NCBI GenBank assembly: GCA_017632555.1
Contig: JAGBRF010000077.1
Span: forward strand, 1 to 16,832
Reading direction: 5' to 3'
Origin: Alphaproteobacteria bacterium
GTDB taxonomy: Bacteria > Pseudomonadota > Alphaproteobacteria > RF32 > UBA3637
Length of the DNA: 16,832 nucleotides
The notes under the pieces were generated by a model. The model saw nothing but the letters and a program-made list of their open reading frames with translations. It did no database searches and was not told the origin of the DNA. Below are positions 7,708 through 15,569 of this stretch, in pieces (the stretch's first letter is position 1; each line of letters starts with the position of its first letter). Position numbers and translations under genes: made by a program.

Positions 7708-10305
7708 CTATAACTCTTTTGCCAAAGACAATATATCGTCTTCCGCCATTTTTAATTGATGAACCAACCTTTCGTTCTTGCGATAAAATTCATCAGATTG
7801 TGCATATATGGCCAAGCAAATCGCATCAAACGGATTGTATGCCATACCCTTTGCCAAATTTTCAAAATATATTCTATCAAAATTTACGTCAGAACGCAAA
7901 GTCCATTTATCCGGATTGCCCGGTTGATTATATTGCCCCCTTTGTCCCGTCCAACTGGTAAAGAAAGCTTGAACACGCCGTGCCGGTGATGCCATCAACG
8001 CCGCCCATTGCATTCGAACCAGTTGTTTTACATCACACAGTATGTCATTATAATCAAATCGCAAATCCTTTGCCAAACCGGCGGCAAACGCACGCCGTTT
8101 ATCTTCCGGCATAGATTCAAAGAACATTTGAACAGATGGCAAATCGTGAGTATCCAAACACGCCACATCCGTTTTATTCGCTTTTGCCAAATGGTACAGA
8201 TGATTTTCATCGTTTGTATCCCAAAATTCAGCAATCAACAAACGCCCTAACCCGCATTTATTCATAACGTCATCTAATTGTTCGGGACGGGCACCCAAAT
8301 CTTCCACATAAATATCGGACGCTTTCAATCCGTTCTTTTTTGCGGCCGCCAATAAAATCTTTTTTGTGATATCGGAAAAATCTTTTTTGGCAAACGGTGC
8401 CAGTTGCGGTATATTGGGACTGGAATATAATCGTCCGCAGACAGACGGGTCATCGTCCGAAATAACAAACGGATTGACAAAACCGATATAATGATCAACA
8501 CGCAATCCGCCCTTTGCCGTTTTCATCACTTTATCTATCAAATCATACCAAACTTTACCGGCCGGTCCCAAAGACCCGTCATCATTAAACAATTTTTTAG
8601 GATTAAATACCTTAAAATGCCAATTACGCGGTTTATCCGAAAACTTATCCGCCGGCGAACCCAACGAAAAACCGGGCAAAAACATATCTTCGGAAAGCCC
8701 CTGCGTATCAAGCGGAATATGAACCTGCAAATCCGCAATACAAGAAATATCATTTTTAAGCCCGCACAGAGCAATCTGTGATAAAATGAAATCATCATAG
8801 CTTAAATTCGTTTTTGACGTTCTGTGGGCTTCTTTAAGGGCTTTATCATACATTCTTTTAACCAACTCAAAGTCAATTCGGTCATTTGATTTGGATATAT
8901 CGTATATGGATGTCAAAGTTTTGGTACTGATCCACCCTTTTGATGCCAATTTTTCCAAAGGAATTAAAAACGGGCTGGGCATAGACCCGGAAACATAGGG
9001 AGAATGTTTTGCTTGTGCATTTGTTTTGCCGGTGGGACCCAACTGAATTTTATCAAACAATCCGCCAAAAACATTTTTTATCCGTTCGGCGCCGTCACCG
9101 AAAACCGAACCTATACCCGTATTTTCATACGCACTTTTGGCTGGCATACACGGGGAAGGCAAACCCAAAGTAACTTCTTTACCCAAAACTTTATATCCAC
9201 GCCGAATTAAAGGCACATAACTTTGCAATTTTTCCGTCAATTTAGCAACCAACAAACGTTTACGACCGGCTATAAAATCCGTATGGGAATCCGTTCCGCC
9301 CGTTCGAATCATTTGATTATTGGTGGCAAAATCCAAAATTGTTTTAACCCATCTGTCCGTATCGGTTACCGGTTGCGCCCCCGAATACATTGTATCAAAA
9401 GAACGTGCCAACGGTTGATGTAAATTCATATAGAAAATTTCCAACCCCTCAACGCCCTTTTCTTTCAAGATGTTAAAGAAACGATTCAAAAAATCAGGGC
9501 CGTTTTCGTTGATTTTACCTTCTAACTGTATGCGATAAGGGTGTGCTACACTTAAAAAGCCAAATCCGTGCTTTTTAAACATAGTCATCACATCGTCCAA
9601 CGAATGCCAAAAAGCATCCAAACTTCTGAAATAATCCAAAACAACGGCCCGTTCCGAATCGCCGACTTTTGATATAATATAACGTGGTGTATCGTATGCA
9701 ATATAGCACCCGAAACCCCGTGCATCACGCGGATAAAGTGTTAAAAATTCTTCCAAACTTAAATCAGCGGTGGGATATTTTTGTTTAAAAAAATCAAAAA
9801 TTTTGGGCAAAGAATTTATTTTTTGTTTTCTGCCGGCTTCCAACCACTTTGCATATTCTTTATCAAACGGATTTATACCGTAATGCAACAATTCAAAATC
9901 AACCGGTTTTAACAATTTATCATCAAAATAAGACAAACTTAATTCGCACCCTAAAACCAAACGAATACCGGCGTATTTTTGGGGGTTCTTTTGTGCTTGT
10001 TTTAAAACAACCGGTAATCCGTCAATCATATCGTGATCGGTAAGCGCCAAAACCAAATTGCGATAACCGTATTTTTGTTTGAACGAAAGCGCATTGTTTA
10101 AATAATCTTTCGGGTTTAATTTGCCGTCCGAAACATTGGAGTGCGTGTGCAAAGTTATCAGTTGTTTGCCATCGTCAAAATCATCAAGGGTTAAACCGTT
10201 CAAATATGATTTTAATTCTTCCGGTCCCATAATAATCGAAAGCGATTTTACATCTTTGATGTTTAATCCTTTTGCCAATGTTTTTTTATACAATACGTCC
10301 GTCAT
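7708..10305 (-). CDS. PHP phosphoesterase - GH77 4-alpha-glucanotransferase fusion protein
   Basis: This 865-residue protein has no signal peptide and is probably cytoplasmic. Residues about 48-375 form a PHP metal-dependent phosphoesterase domain with the expected ligands: H53, H55, D60, H91 (TDHD), E121 (GCELS), H141, H255 (AHP), and D339 and H341 (GGTDSH), with an insertion at about 146-240. Residues about 415-865 match GH77 (MalQ/amylomaltase): LGPTG near 422, the predicted nucleophile D604 (RVDH), acid/base E668 (VEDLG), transition-state D721 (THD), and the NQPG...W region near 793-801. GH77 enzymes transfer alpha-1,4-glucan segments between maltodextrins. I know of no described PHP-GH77 fusion, so this architecture may be new. 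The start follows an AAGGA site, and its ATG overlaps the upstream stop (TAATG), implying coupled translation with the kinase-like gene. Confidence 0.9.
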   Translation of the reverse strand: MTDVLYKKTLAKGLNIKDVKSLSIIMGPEELKSYLNGLTLDDFDDGKQLITLHTHSNVSDGKLNPKDYLNNALSFKQKYGYRNLVLALTDHDMIDGLPVVLKQAQKNPQKYAGIRLVLGCELSLSYFDDKLLKPVDFELLHYGINPFDKEYAKWLEAGRKQKINSLPKIFDFFKQKYPTADLSLEEFLTLYPRDARGFGCYIAYDTPRYIISKVGDSERAVVLDYFRSLDAFWHSLDDVMTMFKKHGFGFLSVAHPYRIQLEGKINENGPDFLNRFFNILKEKGVEGLEIFYMNLHQPLARSFDTMYSGAQPVTDTDRWVKTILDFATNNQMIRTGGTDSHTDFIAGRKRLLVAKLTEKLQSYVPLIRRGYKVLGKEVTLGLPSPCMPAKSAYENTGIGSVFGDGAERIKNVFGGLFDKIQLGPTGKTNAQAKHSPYVSGSMPSPFLIPLEKLASKGWISTKTLTSIYDISKSNDRIDFELVKRMYDKALKEAHRTSKTNLSYDDFILSQIALCGLKNDISCIADLQVHIPLDTQGLSEDMFLPGFSLGSPADKFSDKPRNWHFKVFNPKKLFNDDGSLGPAGKVWYDLIDKVMKTAKGGLRVDHYIGFVNPFVISDDDPSVCGRLYSSPNIPQLAPFAKKDFSDITKKILLAAAKKNGLKASDIYVEDLGARPEQLDDVMNKCGLGRLLIAEFWDTNDENHLYHLAKANKTDVACLDTHDLPSVQMFFESMPEDKRRAFAAGLAKDLRFDYNDILCDVKQLVRMQWAALMASPARRVQAFFTSWTGQRGQYNQPGNPDKWTLRSDVNFDRIYFENLAKGMAYNPFDAICLAIYAQSDEFYRKNERLVHQLKMAEDDILSLAKEL

Positions 10306-11471
10306 TACACATCCTTAATGTCTAAAACCCCATTGATTGAAATATAGTTTTGACCACACAAATTACCAAGCGTGAAAGTCAACCCAGGAACTTCCGGTGT
10401 CAACGGATTTGCAAACGTAGCGTGTCCGATATCGATAATTTTTACAACGTCATCTTTATCGGAAATAATGAAATTGCCTTCGTTGATATCATTTACGTAA
10501 ACACCCAAACGCACAACATCGGGAACCACTTGTGTATTAAAGGAATAAAAATCCGAATACTTTTTTTGTTTTCCTTCGAATCGGAAAGTTTTTCCTTTTT
10601 CCAATTCATAAAGCGCTACTTCGTGCTTAAAGTTATAATATAAAATGTTGGATACGTGCTTACAATTATTCAATTTCAAATAAAATTCCAACAAAGAATC
10701 AGAATATGTTGAATCGGCTCTGATGGCCAAATTTTCATGCTCTTTGCGGACACGGTCATTACGGATATTCAAAAAAGTATAAGGGGACATTTTCAAAATA
10801 AAAGCCCGACCATCCGGCGCATCGATTTGAAACACCATCTTGTTTGAAAAAGGATTACACAAAAAGGCCACTTGGAATTTTTTATCGTCCTGTTTGATGG
10901 TAAACGGTTTGGCACATTTGCTTTTCAATAAATTGCGCAAAAACACGGAACGTTTTGTAAAATTAAACCAATCTATTTTTTTGACGGCGGGAAAAGCTTT
11001 TTCAAATTCCGGTAAAGAACATTCCAATTTTTTGATCGTTTTAAAATTTTTCACGGCACCGGATTTGTTTATTTGTGCCACCAAAGATAAAAATTGCGTT
11101 TCCGAATTAAAAATATCGGGAATTTGACCGATTTTGATATTATTAAAGCGTTGTTCCAATGTCCACGGGCTGACGTTCGGAAAACATTTGATAATATCTT
11201 CTATGACTTCGGCTTTTTTGAACATCGCATTGACGTGGGTGTGATAGTTTTTATTATATTCTTCAATCCATTTGTGCCACGCTTGCGGTGTGTTAAAAGC
11301 AGACGCGAACAAACGATAAGCCGGCTTGTTTTGGCGGGGGTTTTGCAAAACAATGTTAAAAAAATCCTTTTTTAAAGCTTTATCTTTCAAAATACGCTTT
11401 AACGTTTGCGACAAATTTTCCGCATTTTTTTGATTTTCTTCAACAAACGATATGATTTTATTTGGCATCAT
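10305..11471 (-). CDS. Atypical protein-kinase-like protein, coupled to PHP-GH77
   Basis: This 388-residue protein has a helical N-terminal half (about 1-190) that I do not recognise and a C-terminal half that looks like a divergent eukaryotic-type kinase fold. Key positions: K227 in FILKMS (ATP-binding lysine), E244 or E246 (helix C), D328 and N333 in VNDINEGNF (catalytic Asp with Asn five residues on), and D347-I-G349 (the DFG equivalent). No GxGxxG loop is evident, as in several effector-type or HipA-like kinases. The substrate could be a protein, a sugar or another small molecule. Two adjacent ATGs exist (11471 and 11468); the GGGG site is 4 and 7 bases away respectively, so the second may be used. 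It is the first gene of the operon and its TAA overlaps the next ATG. The kinase call rests on motifs only. Confidence 0.72.
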   Translation of the reverse strand: MMPNKIISFVEENQKNAENLSQTLKRILKDKALKKDFFNIVLQNPRQNKPAYRLFASAFNTPQAWHKWIEEYNKNYHTHVNAMFKKAEVIEDIIKCFPNVSPWTLEQRFNNIKIGQIPDIFNSETQFLSLVAQINKSGAVKNFKTIKKLECSLPEFEKAFPAVKKIDWFNFTKRSVFLRNLLKSKCAKPFTIKQDDKKFQVAFLCNPFSNKMVFQIDAPDGRAFILKMSPYTFLNIRNDRVRKEHENLAIRADSTYSDSLLEFYLKLNNCKHVSNILYYNFKHEVALYELEKGKTFRFEGKQKKYSDFYSFNTQVVPDVVRLGVYVNDINEGNFIISDKDDVVKIIDIGHATFANPLTPEVPGLTFTLGNLCGQNYISINGVLDIKDV

Positions 11472-11499
11472 TTTTCCCCTTTTTTATCCGAACAAAATC

Positions 11500-11528
11500 A
11501 TTTTAAATGGAAAAATTAAATTTGACAA
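11500..11528 (-). promoter_or_regulatory. Promoter of the kinase-like/PHP-GH77/DUF2059 operon
   Basis: On the minus strand, TTGTCA (11528-11523) and TAAAAT (11505-11500) are separated by exactly 17 bases. Transcription would start near 11493, leaving a leader of roughly 20 bases with an AGGGG ribosome site. The -35 lies only a few bases beyond the secA terminator. Confidence 0.72.
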
Positions 11529-11530
11529 TA

Positions 11531-11557
11531 AAAAAAAGCCACATTGCTGTGGCTTTT
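11531..11557 (-). terminator. Rho-independent terminator of secA
   Basis: AAAAGCCACA and TGTGGCTTTT form a perfect 10-bp stem with a 4-base loop. On the minus strand it ends in a run of seven or more T. It begins 3 bases after the secA stop codon. Confidence 0.92.
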
Positions 11558-11560
11558 AAA

Positions 11561-14167
11561 TTATTCGATTTTTCCGTGACAATGTTTGAACTTTTTGCCA
11601 CTGCCACACGGACACGGATCATTGCGCCCGACTTTGCTGAAATCATATTCTTCTTCAACTTCGGGGTGCTGTCTTTTTTCGTGTTCCGCCGCTATTCTGT
11701 CCAAATAGACCGGTATGTTGGCTGTTTGAATAATGGCTTGTTCACGAATACGTGACAACATCGATTCAAACAAAGCAAACGCTTCTTTTTTATATTCAAC
11801 CAACGGGTCGCGTTGTCCGTAAGCACGCAGACCGATACCGCGTTTCAAAATATCCAAAGCTTGCAAATGTTCTTTCCACATCTGGTCTATTGTTTGCAAC
11901 AACACGCTTTTTTCCAAAGAACGAATCATAATCGGGTCATGTCTACTTGTAGATTCTTTGATTAAGTCGTCTGAAAAATCAGATACCATTTTGATTAAAT
12001 CTTCGATTGAACCGGTGGAAGATTTTACCCACATTTCAAGAGGCAAATCGAAACCGACCAAACGTTTCAATTCCTCACTTAACCCCGCCAAATTCCATTC
12101 ATCCGGATTTGTTTTTTCCGGCATAAAGTAATGGATTGTATCGGCAATAATTTCGTGACGCATATCCTGTAACATATCGTGGATAGATTCTGCTTGCATC
12201 AATTCTTTACGTTGATTGAAAATGACTTTACGTTGGTCATTCATCACGTCATCGTATTTCAACAAGTTTTTACGGGCGTCAAAATGGAATTGTTCCACCT
12301 TCTGTTGCGCTTTACGAATAGCGCTTGAAATCCAAGCGTGAGAAATACGTTCGCCTTCCGGAATTTTGAAAGTTTTCAAGACACTTTTCAAACGTTCGGC
12401 ACCGAAAATACGCATTAAATCATCTTCCAAAGACACAAAGAACATAGAATGTCCCGGGTCACCCTGACGACCGGAACGACCACGCAACTGATTGTCAATA
12501 CGGCGGTTTTCGTGACGTTCAGTACCGATAACATACAATCCGCCGGCTTCGATAACTTTTTTGTGACCTTCTTCAATTTCTTTTTCAATTTGCTTTGTGA
12601 TTCTGGTGCGTTCGGCTTCATCTTCAACACCGTTCAAAGCTTCTTTCAAACGCATTTCCAAGTTACCACCCAACTTGATATCCGTACCACGTCCGGCCAT
12701 ATTGGTAGCAATTGTCACGGCACCCGGCGCACCGGCCTGTGCAATAATCAAAGCTTCGCGTTCGTGGTTTTTAGCATTCAAAACTTCGAAACGAATGTTT
12801 GTTTTCTTTTGCAACAAATCAGCCAAAATTTCGGATTTTTCAACGGACGTTGTACCCACCAAAATCGGTTGACCTTTTGCATGTGCTGTTTCAATTTCCT
12901 TTAAAATAGCATCATATTTTTCGCGTGCCGTTCCGTAAATAGCGTCTTGTTCATCAACACGAGCAATCGGCATATTTGTCGGAATTTCCACAACACGCAA
13001 ATTGTAAGTTGAATCAAATTCGCCACTTTCGGTCATAGCCGTACCGGTCATACCGGCCAACTTCGGATACATACGGAAATAATTTTGATAAGTAATTGTT
13101 GCCAATGTTTGGTTTTCCGGTTGAATTGTTACACCTTCTTTGGCTTCCAAAGCTTGATGTAATCCGTCCGAATAACGCCGACCTTCCATAATACGACCGG
13201 TAAATTCGTCAACAATAATAACCTGATCGTTTTTGACGATGTAGTCAACATCGCGTGTGTACATTTCATGGGCACGTAAAGCTTGTTCCACATGATGAAC
13301 CAAAGAAATGTTTTGCAAATCGTATAAAGACCCGCTTTCCATAATACCGGCATCACGTAAACGTTGTTCAATAACGTCAATACCCTGTTCTGTTAAAGTG
13401 ATTTGTTTGTGTTTTTCGTCTTTTTCATAATATTCCGGTTTCAAATCGTTCATAATTTTATCAACCGAAATGTATTTTTGAGAAGAATCTTCCGCTTGTC
13501 CGGAAATAATCAACGGTGTTCTGGCTTCGTCAATTAAAATACTGTCCACTTCATCGACAATGGCATAATTAAACGGACGTTGAACCATTTCATCCAAATG
13601 ATAACGCATATTATCACGCAAATAATCAAAGCCGAATTCACTGTTGGTACCATAGGTAATATCGCATGCATAAGCGGCTTTTCTTTCTTCTTGCTCTAAT
13701 CCATGGCAAATGCAACCGACAGTCAAACCCAGGAAACGATAAATTTGTCCCATCCAATCGGCGTCACGTTTTGCCAAATAATCGTTGACGGTAATTACAT
13801 GAACACCCTTTCCCGTCAAAGCATTCAAATATACGGCCAATGTTGCCACCAAAGTTTTACCTTCACCGGTTTTCATTTCGGCGATTTGACCTTGATGTAA
13901 AACGATACCACCGATAATTTGAACATCATAAGGACGTTGGTGCAAAGTTCTTTTGGCTGCTTCACGAACGACAGCAAAAGCTTCTATCATCAAATCATCT
14001 AATGTTTCACCTTTTTCAAGACGGGCTTTGAATTCGTCCGTTTTTGCGCGTAATTGCTCATCGGTCAATTTTTCAATTTCAGGTTCCAGAGCATTTACCT
14101 GACGCACTTTTTTCATTAACTTCTTGATATATCTGTCATTTACAGAGCCAAAAATCTTTTTAAGCAT
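11561..14167 (-). CDS. secA: SecA preprotein translocase ATPase
   Basis: SecA is the motor ATPase of the Sec translocon: it binds exported preproteins and SecYEG and drives them across the inner membrane. The 868-residue protein is full length. Visible motifs include Walker A MKTGEGKT (98-105), the [15 protein letters not shown] segment (about 172-186), Walker B DEVDS (205-209) with IDEAR, the [21 protein letters not shown] region, [14 protein letters not shown] in the second nucleotide fold, and the C-terminal zinc motif [13 protein letters not shown] that binds SecB and phospholipid. The start MLKKIFG follows a GGAAAGG site. It has its own promoter (14230-14202) and terminator (11557-11531), so it is probably monocistronic or read together with the tRNA upstream. 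Confidence 0.98.
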   Translation of the reverse strand: MLKKIFGSVNDRYIKKLMKKVRQVNALEPEIEKLTDEQLRAKTDEFKARLEKGETLDDLMIEAFAVVREAAKRTLHQRPYDVQIIGGIVLHQGQIAEMKTGEGKTLVATLAVYLNALTGKGVHVITVNDYLAKRDADWMGQIYRFLGLTVGCICHGLEQEERKAAYACDITYGTNSEFGFDYLRDNMRYHLDEMVQRPFNYAIVDEVDSILIDEARTPLIISGQAEDSSQKYISVDKIMNDLKPEYYEKDEKHKQITLTEQGIDVIEQRLRDAGIMESGSLYDLQNISLVHHVEQALRAHEMYTRDVDYIVKNDQVIIVDEFTGRIMEGRRYSDGLHQALEAKEGVTIQPENQTLATITYQNYFRMYPKLAGMTGTAMTESGEFDSTYNLRVVEIPTNMPIARVDEQDAIYGTAREKYDAILKEIETAHAKGQPILVGTTSVEKSEILADLLQKKTNIRFEVLNAKNHEREALIIAQAGAPGAVTIATNMAGRGTDIKLGGNLEMRLKEALNGVEDEAERTRITKQIEKEIEEGHKKVIEAGGLYVIGTERHENRRIDNQLRGRSGRQGDPGHSMFFVSLEDDLMRIFGAERLKSVLKTFKIPEGERISHAWISSAIRKAQQKVEQFHFDARKNLLKYDDVMNDQRKVIFNQRKELMQAESIHDMLQDMRHEIIADTIHYFMPEKTNPDEWNLAGLSEELKRLVGFDLPLEMWVKSSTGSIEDLIKMVSDFSDDLIKESTSRHDPIMIRSLEKSVLLQTIDQMWKEHLQALDILKRGIGLRAYGQRDPLVEYKKEAFALFESMLSRIREQAIIQTANIPVYLDRIAAEHEKRQHPEVEEEYDFSKVGRNDPCPCGSGKKFKHCHGKIE

Positions 14168-14201
14168 TCAATTTACCTTTCCATAAAATGTTACTCGTTT
14201 A

Positions 14202-14230
14202 TACATAGATTTGAATTGTATAAAAGTCAA
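14202..14230 (-). promoter_or_regulatory. Predicted secA promoter
   Basis: On the minus strand, TTGACT (14230-14225) and TATGTA (14207-14202) have a 17-base spacer, giving a leader of about 28 bases before the secA ATG. No terminator was found between the tRNA-Arg 3' end and this point, so some read-through from the tRNA promoter is possible. Confidence 0.6.
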
Positions 14231-14247
14231 GCACCGTCTTGTTTTTT

Positions 14248-14324
14248 TGGTGTCCTTGGCGGGAGTCGAACCCACGGCCTTGGGATTAGGAATCCCACGC
14301 TCTATCCTGCTGAGCTACAAGGAC
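14248..14324 (-). tRNA. tRNA-Arg (anticodon CCU), CCA encoded
   Basis: A complete cloverleaf reads on the minus strand: acceptor stem GTCCTTG/CAAGGAC (7 bp), D stem GCTC/GAGC, anticodon stem TGGGA/TCCCA with loop TTCCTAA (anticodon CCT, reading AGG), T stem GTGGG/CCCGC with loop TTCGACT, discriminator A, and an encoded CCA (14250-14248). The CCT anticodon assigns arginine. No integrase or duplicated 3' end was seen near it. Confidence 0.96.
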
Positions 14325-14341
14325 ACGGTACAAACGAAACA

Positions 14342-14370
14342 CTTATACTCTAAAAAGGAAGCTTTGACAA
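14342..14370 (-). promoter_or_regulatory. Predicted tRNA-Arg promoter, -35 shared with hprK
   Basis: On the minus strand, TTGTCA (14370-14365) and TATAAG (14347-14342) are spaced by 17 bases, starting transcription about 10 bases before the mature tRNA 5' end. The -35 overlaps the hprK -35 on the other strand by five bases. Confidence 0.62.
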
Positions 14371-14392
14371 GTTTTTTATCTTATATTATATT
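14364..14392 (+). promoter_or_regulatory. Predicted hprK promoter, divergent from tRNA-Arg
   Basis: The consensus -35 TTGACA (14364-14369), a 17-base spacer and TATATT (14387-14392) give a near-consensus housekeeping promoter. The start would be near 14399, followed at once by the AAAGGA ribosome site, so the leader is very short. It is back to back with the tRNA-Arg promoter. Confidence 0.75.
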
Positions 14393-14413
14393 AAAAAAAG
14401 AAAGGATTGAAAA

Positions 14414-14824
14414 ATGTTGGTTCATGCTTCATGTGTCAAATGGCAAAACAAAGGAATTTTGCTTATCGGCGATTCCGGTTGCGGTAAATCAACCGGCGCA
14501 CTTGCCCTGATTGGAAAAGGGGCAACTTTAATTGCTGATGATTATGTTGAAATAAGCGTTCAAAACGATACCGTTGTTGCCGATTGTCCCCAAACTATTT
14601 CGGGAAAAATGGAAGTCCGCGGTGTTGGAATAATCAGCATAGAAAATTTACCGCAAACAAACATTGATGTTGTTATCAACTGCGTTCCCGATTTCAAATC
14701 TTATCCCCGTATGTCACACTCAAAAAGTTGGGAAGAAGCGGGTAAAAAAGTCCCCTTATACGAACTTTGTCCGTTTGAAAACATCTTTACGGAAAAGGTT
14801 TCTTTAATCCTTGCAACATTGTAA
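14414..14824 (+). CDS. hprK: HPr serine kinase, short alphaproteobacterial form (HprK)
   Basis: HprK phosphorylates the regulatory serine of HPr using ATP, and in many bacteria also removes that phosphate. At 136 residues this is only the catalytic domain; the roughly 310-residue Gram-positive enzymes have an extra N-terminal domain, while alphaproteobacterial versions lack it. Visible: VHAS at 3-6 (the usual LHG/VHA position), Walker A GDSGCGKS (19-26), the ADD catalytic aspartates (41-43), and the family signature EVRGVG (67-72). The start at 14414 has an AAGGA site 7 bases upstream. EIIA and HPr follow on the same strand, and HPr keeps the target serine, which supports the assignment. Whether it also acts as phosphorylase cannot be told from sequence. 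Confidence 0.93.
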   Translation: MLVHASCVKWQNKGILLIGDSGCGKSTGALALIGKGATLIADDYVEISVQNDTVVADCPQTISGKMEVRGVGIISIENLPQTNIDVVINCVPDFKSYPRMSHSKSWEEAGKKVPLYELCPFENIFTEKVSLILATL

Positions 14825-14835
14825 TACTTTTTTAC

Positions 14836-14864
14836 TTGCACTTTAAAATATCCTGTGCTACATT
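14836..14864 (+). promoter_or_regulatory. Predicted internal promoter for EIIA-HPr
   Basis: TTGCAC (14836-14841), a 17-base spacer and TACATT (14859-14864) preceded by TGC (extended -10) lie in the 64-base gap after hprK. This would let EIIA and HPr be made independently of hprK. It resembles the promoter at 6383-6411. Confidence 0.6.
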
Positions 14865-14888
14865 CCCATAAACGAAAAGAGGACAAAA

Positions 14889-15290
14889 ATGATTGGTATT
14901 TTATTAGTTACTCACGGCGATTTAGCCAAAGAAATGATTGGCGCAATGGAACACGTTGTCGGCAAACAAGAACAAGTGGATATGGTTTGTATCGGCGAAA
15001 ATGACGATGTTGAAAAAAGCCGTTTGGATATTATTGAAAAAGTTCAAAAATTGGATTCCGGTGATGGTGTTTGTATTGCAACCGATATGTTTGGCGGAAC
15101 ACCATCAAATTTGGCAATTTCCGTTATGAAAAACAATCAAGTGGAAGTCGTTGCCGGATTAAATTTGCCAATGCTGATTAAATTGGTTCGCTTGCGCAGT
15201 AATTTACCGTTAAAGGAAGTTGCCGAACAAAGCGCACAAGCCGGACGTAAATATATCAATGTTGCTTCAGAGTTATTGAAAAATGAATGA
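14889..15290 (+). CDS. PTS EIIA component, mannose/fructose family, regulatory type
   Basis: This 133-residue cytoplasmic phosphocarrier accepts phosphate from HPr. The family active-site histidine is H9 in LLVTHG, and the conserved DMFGGTPSN stretch (66-74) of mannose-family EIIA is intact. It is a stand-alone A domain without the IIB domain found in EIIAB-Man. No EIIB, IIC or IID permease is present in the window, so a regulatory role is more likely than sugar uptake. An AGAGGA ribosome site precedes the ATG. Its TGA overlaps the HPr start by 8 bases, indicating coupled translation. Known relatives in alphaproteobacteria sit beside hprK and HPr; the actual target here is unknown. Confidence 0.93.
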   Translation: MIGILLVTHGDLAKEMIGAMEHVVGKQEQVDMVCIGENDDVEKSRLDIIEKVQKLDSGDGVCIATDMFGGTPSNLAISVMKNNQVEVVAGLNLPMLIKLVRLRSNLPLKEVAEQSAQAGRKYINVASELLKNE

Positions 15291-15567
15291 TCAGGAATTT
15301 TTGGTTGAAATATTGACTATTTCAAATAAAAAAGGGTTGCACGCACGGGCGGCCTCTCTTTTCGTTAAACAAGTCGAACAATTCGATGCAAAAGTTTGGG
15401 TTGAAAAAGACGGCCAACGCGTTTCCGGTAATTCAATTATGGGTTTGATGATGTTGGCGGCCGCAAAAGGCACCCAAATCAAAGTATTGGCCGGCGGTAA
15501 TCAGGCAAAAGAAGTATCTGCTTCCTTGTCCGCTTTGGTCAACGACAAATTCCACGAAGAAGAATAA
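15283..15567 (+). CDS. ptsH: HPr phosphocarrier protein
   Basis: HPr passes phosphate from Enzyme I to EIIA proteins. The 94-residue sequence has the active-site histidine H20 in KKGLHARAA and the regulatory serine S51 in GNSIMGLMMLAAA, the predicted target of the HprK encoded two genes upstream. The start overlaps the end of EIIA by 8 bases, with no strong ribosome site of its own, so translation is probably coupled. The acidic tail (HEEE) makes it slightly longer than typical HPr (85-90). Enzyme I is not in the window. It could equally be named a nitrogen-type NPr; the adjacent hprK and EIIA-Man favour ptsH. It ends 2 bp from the stop of the convergent EAL gene, with no terminator between. 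Confidence 0.93.
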   Translation: MNDQEFLVEILTISNKKGLHARAASLFVKQVEQFDAKVWVEKDGQRVSGNSIMGLMMLAAAKGTQIKVLAGGNQAKEVSASLSALVNDKFHEEE

Positions 15568-15569
15568 TT

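Noticed and set aside
8008..10043. Several plus-strand open frames opposite the PHP-GH77 gene
   Set aside because: The minus-strand frame carries complete, ordered catalytic motifs across the whole region. The plus-strand frames have no ribosome sites or recognisable domains.
12449..12904. 151-residue plus-strand frame opposite secA
   Set aside because: secA is certain on the minus strand here. The Phe-rich translation is the reverse reading of Lys/Glu codons.
14231..14248. Terminator just after tRNA-Arg
   Set aside because: A T run is visible only on the plus strand and no stable hairpin was found in the reading direction of the tRNA.
14248..14324. tRNA-Arg as an attachment site for an integrated element
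   Set aside because: No integrase gene and no duplicate of the tRNA 3' end were found nearby. The neighbours (secA, hprK) are core genes.
15288..15290. Possible recoding of TGA as tryptophan, known in some reduced alphaproteobacteria
   Set aside because: EIIA ends naturally at this TGA at the family's usual length, and Trp residues elsewhere (SecA, adhesin anchor) are encoded by TGG.
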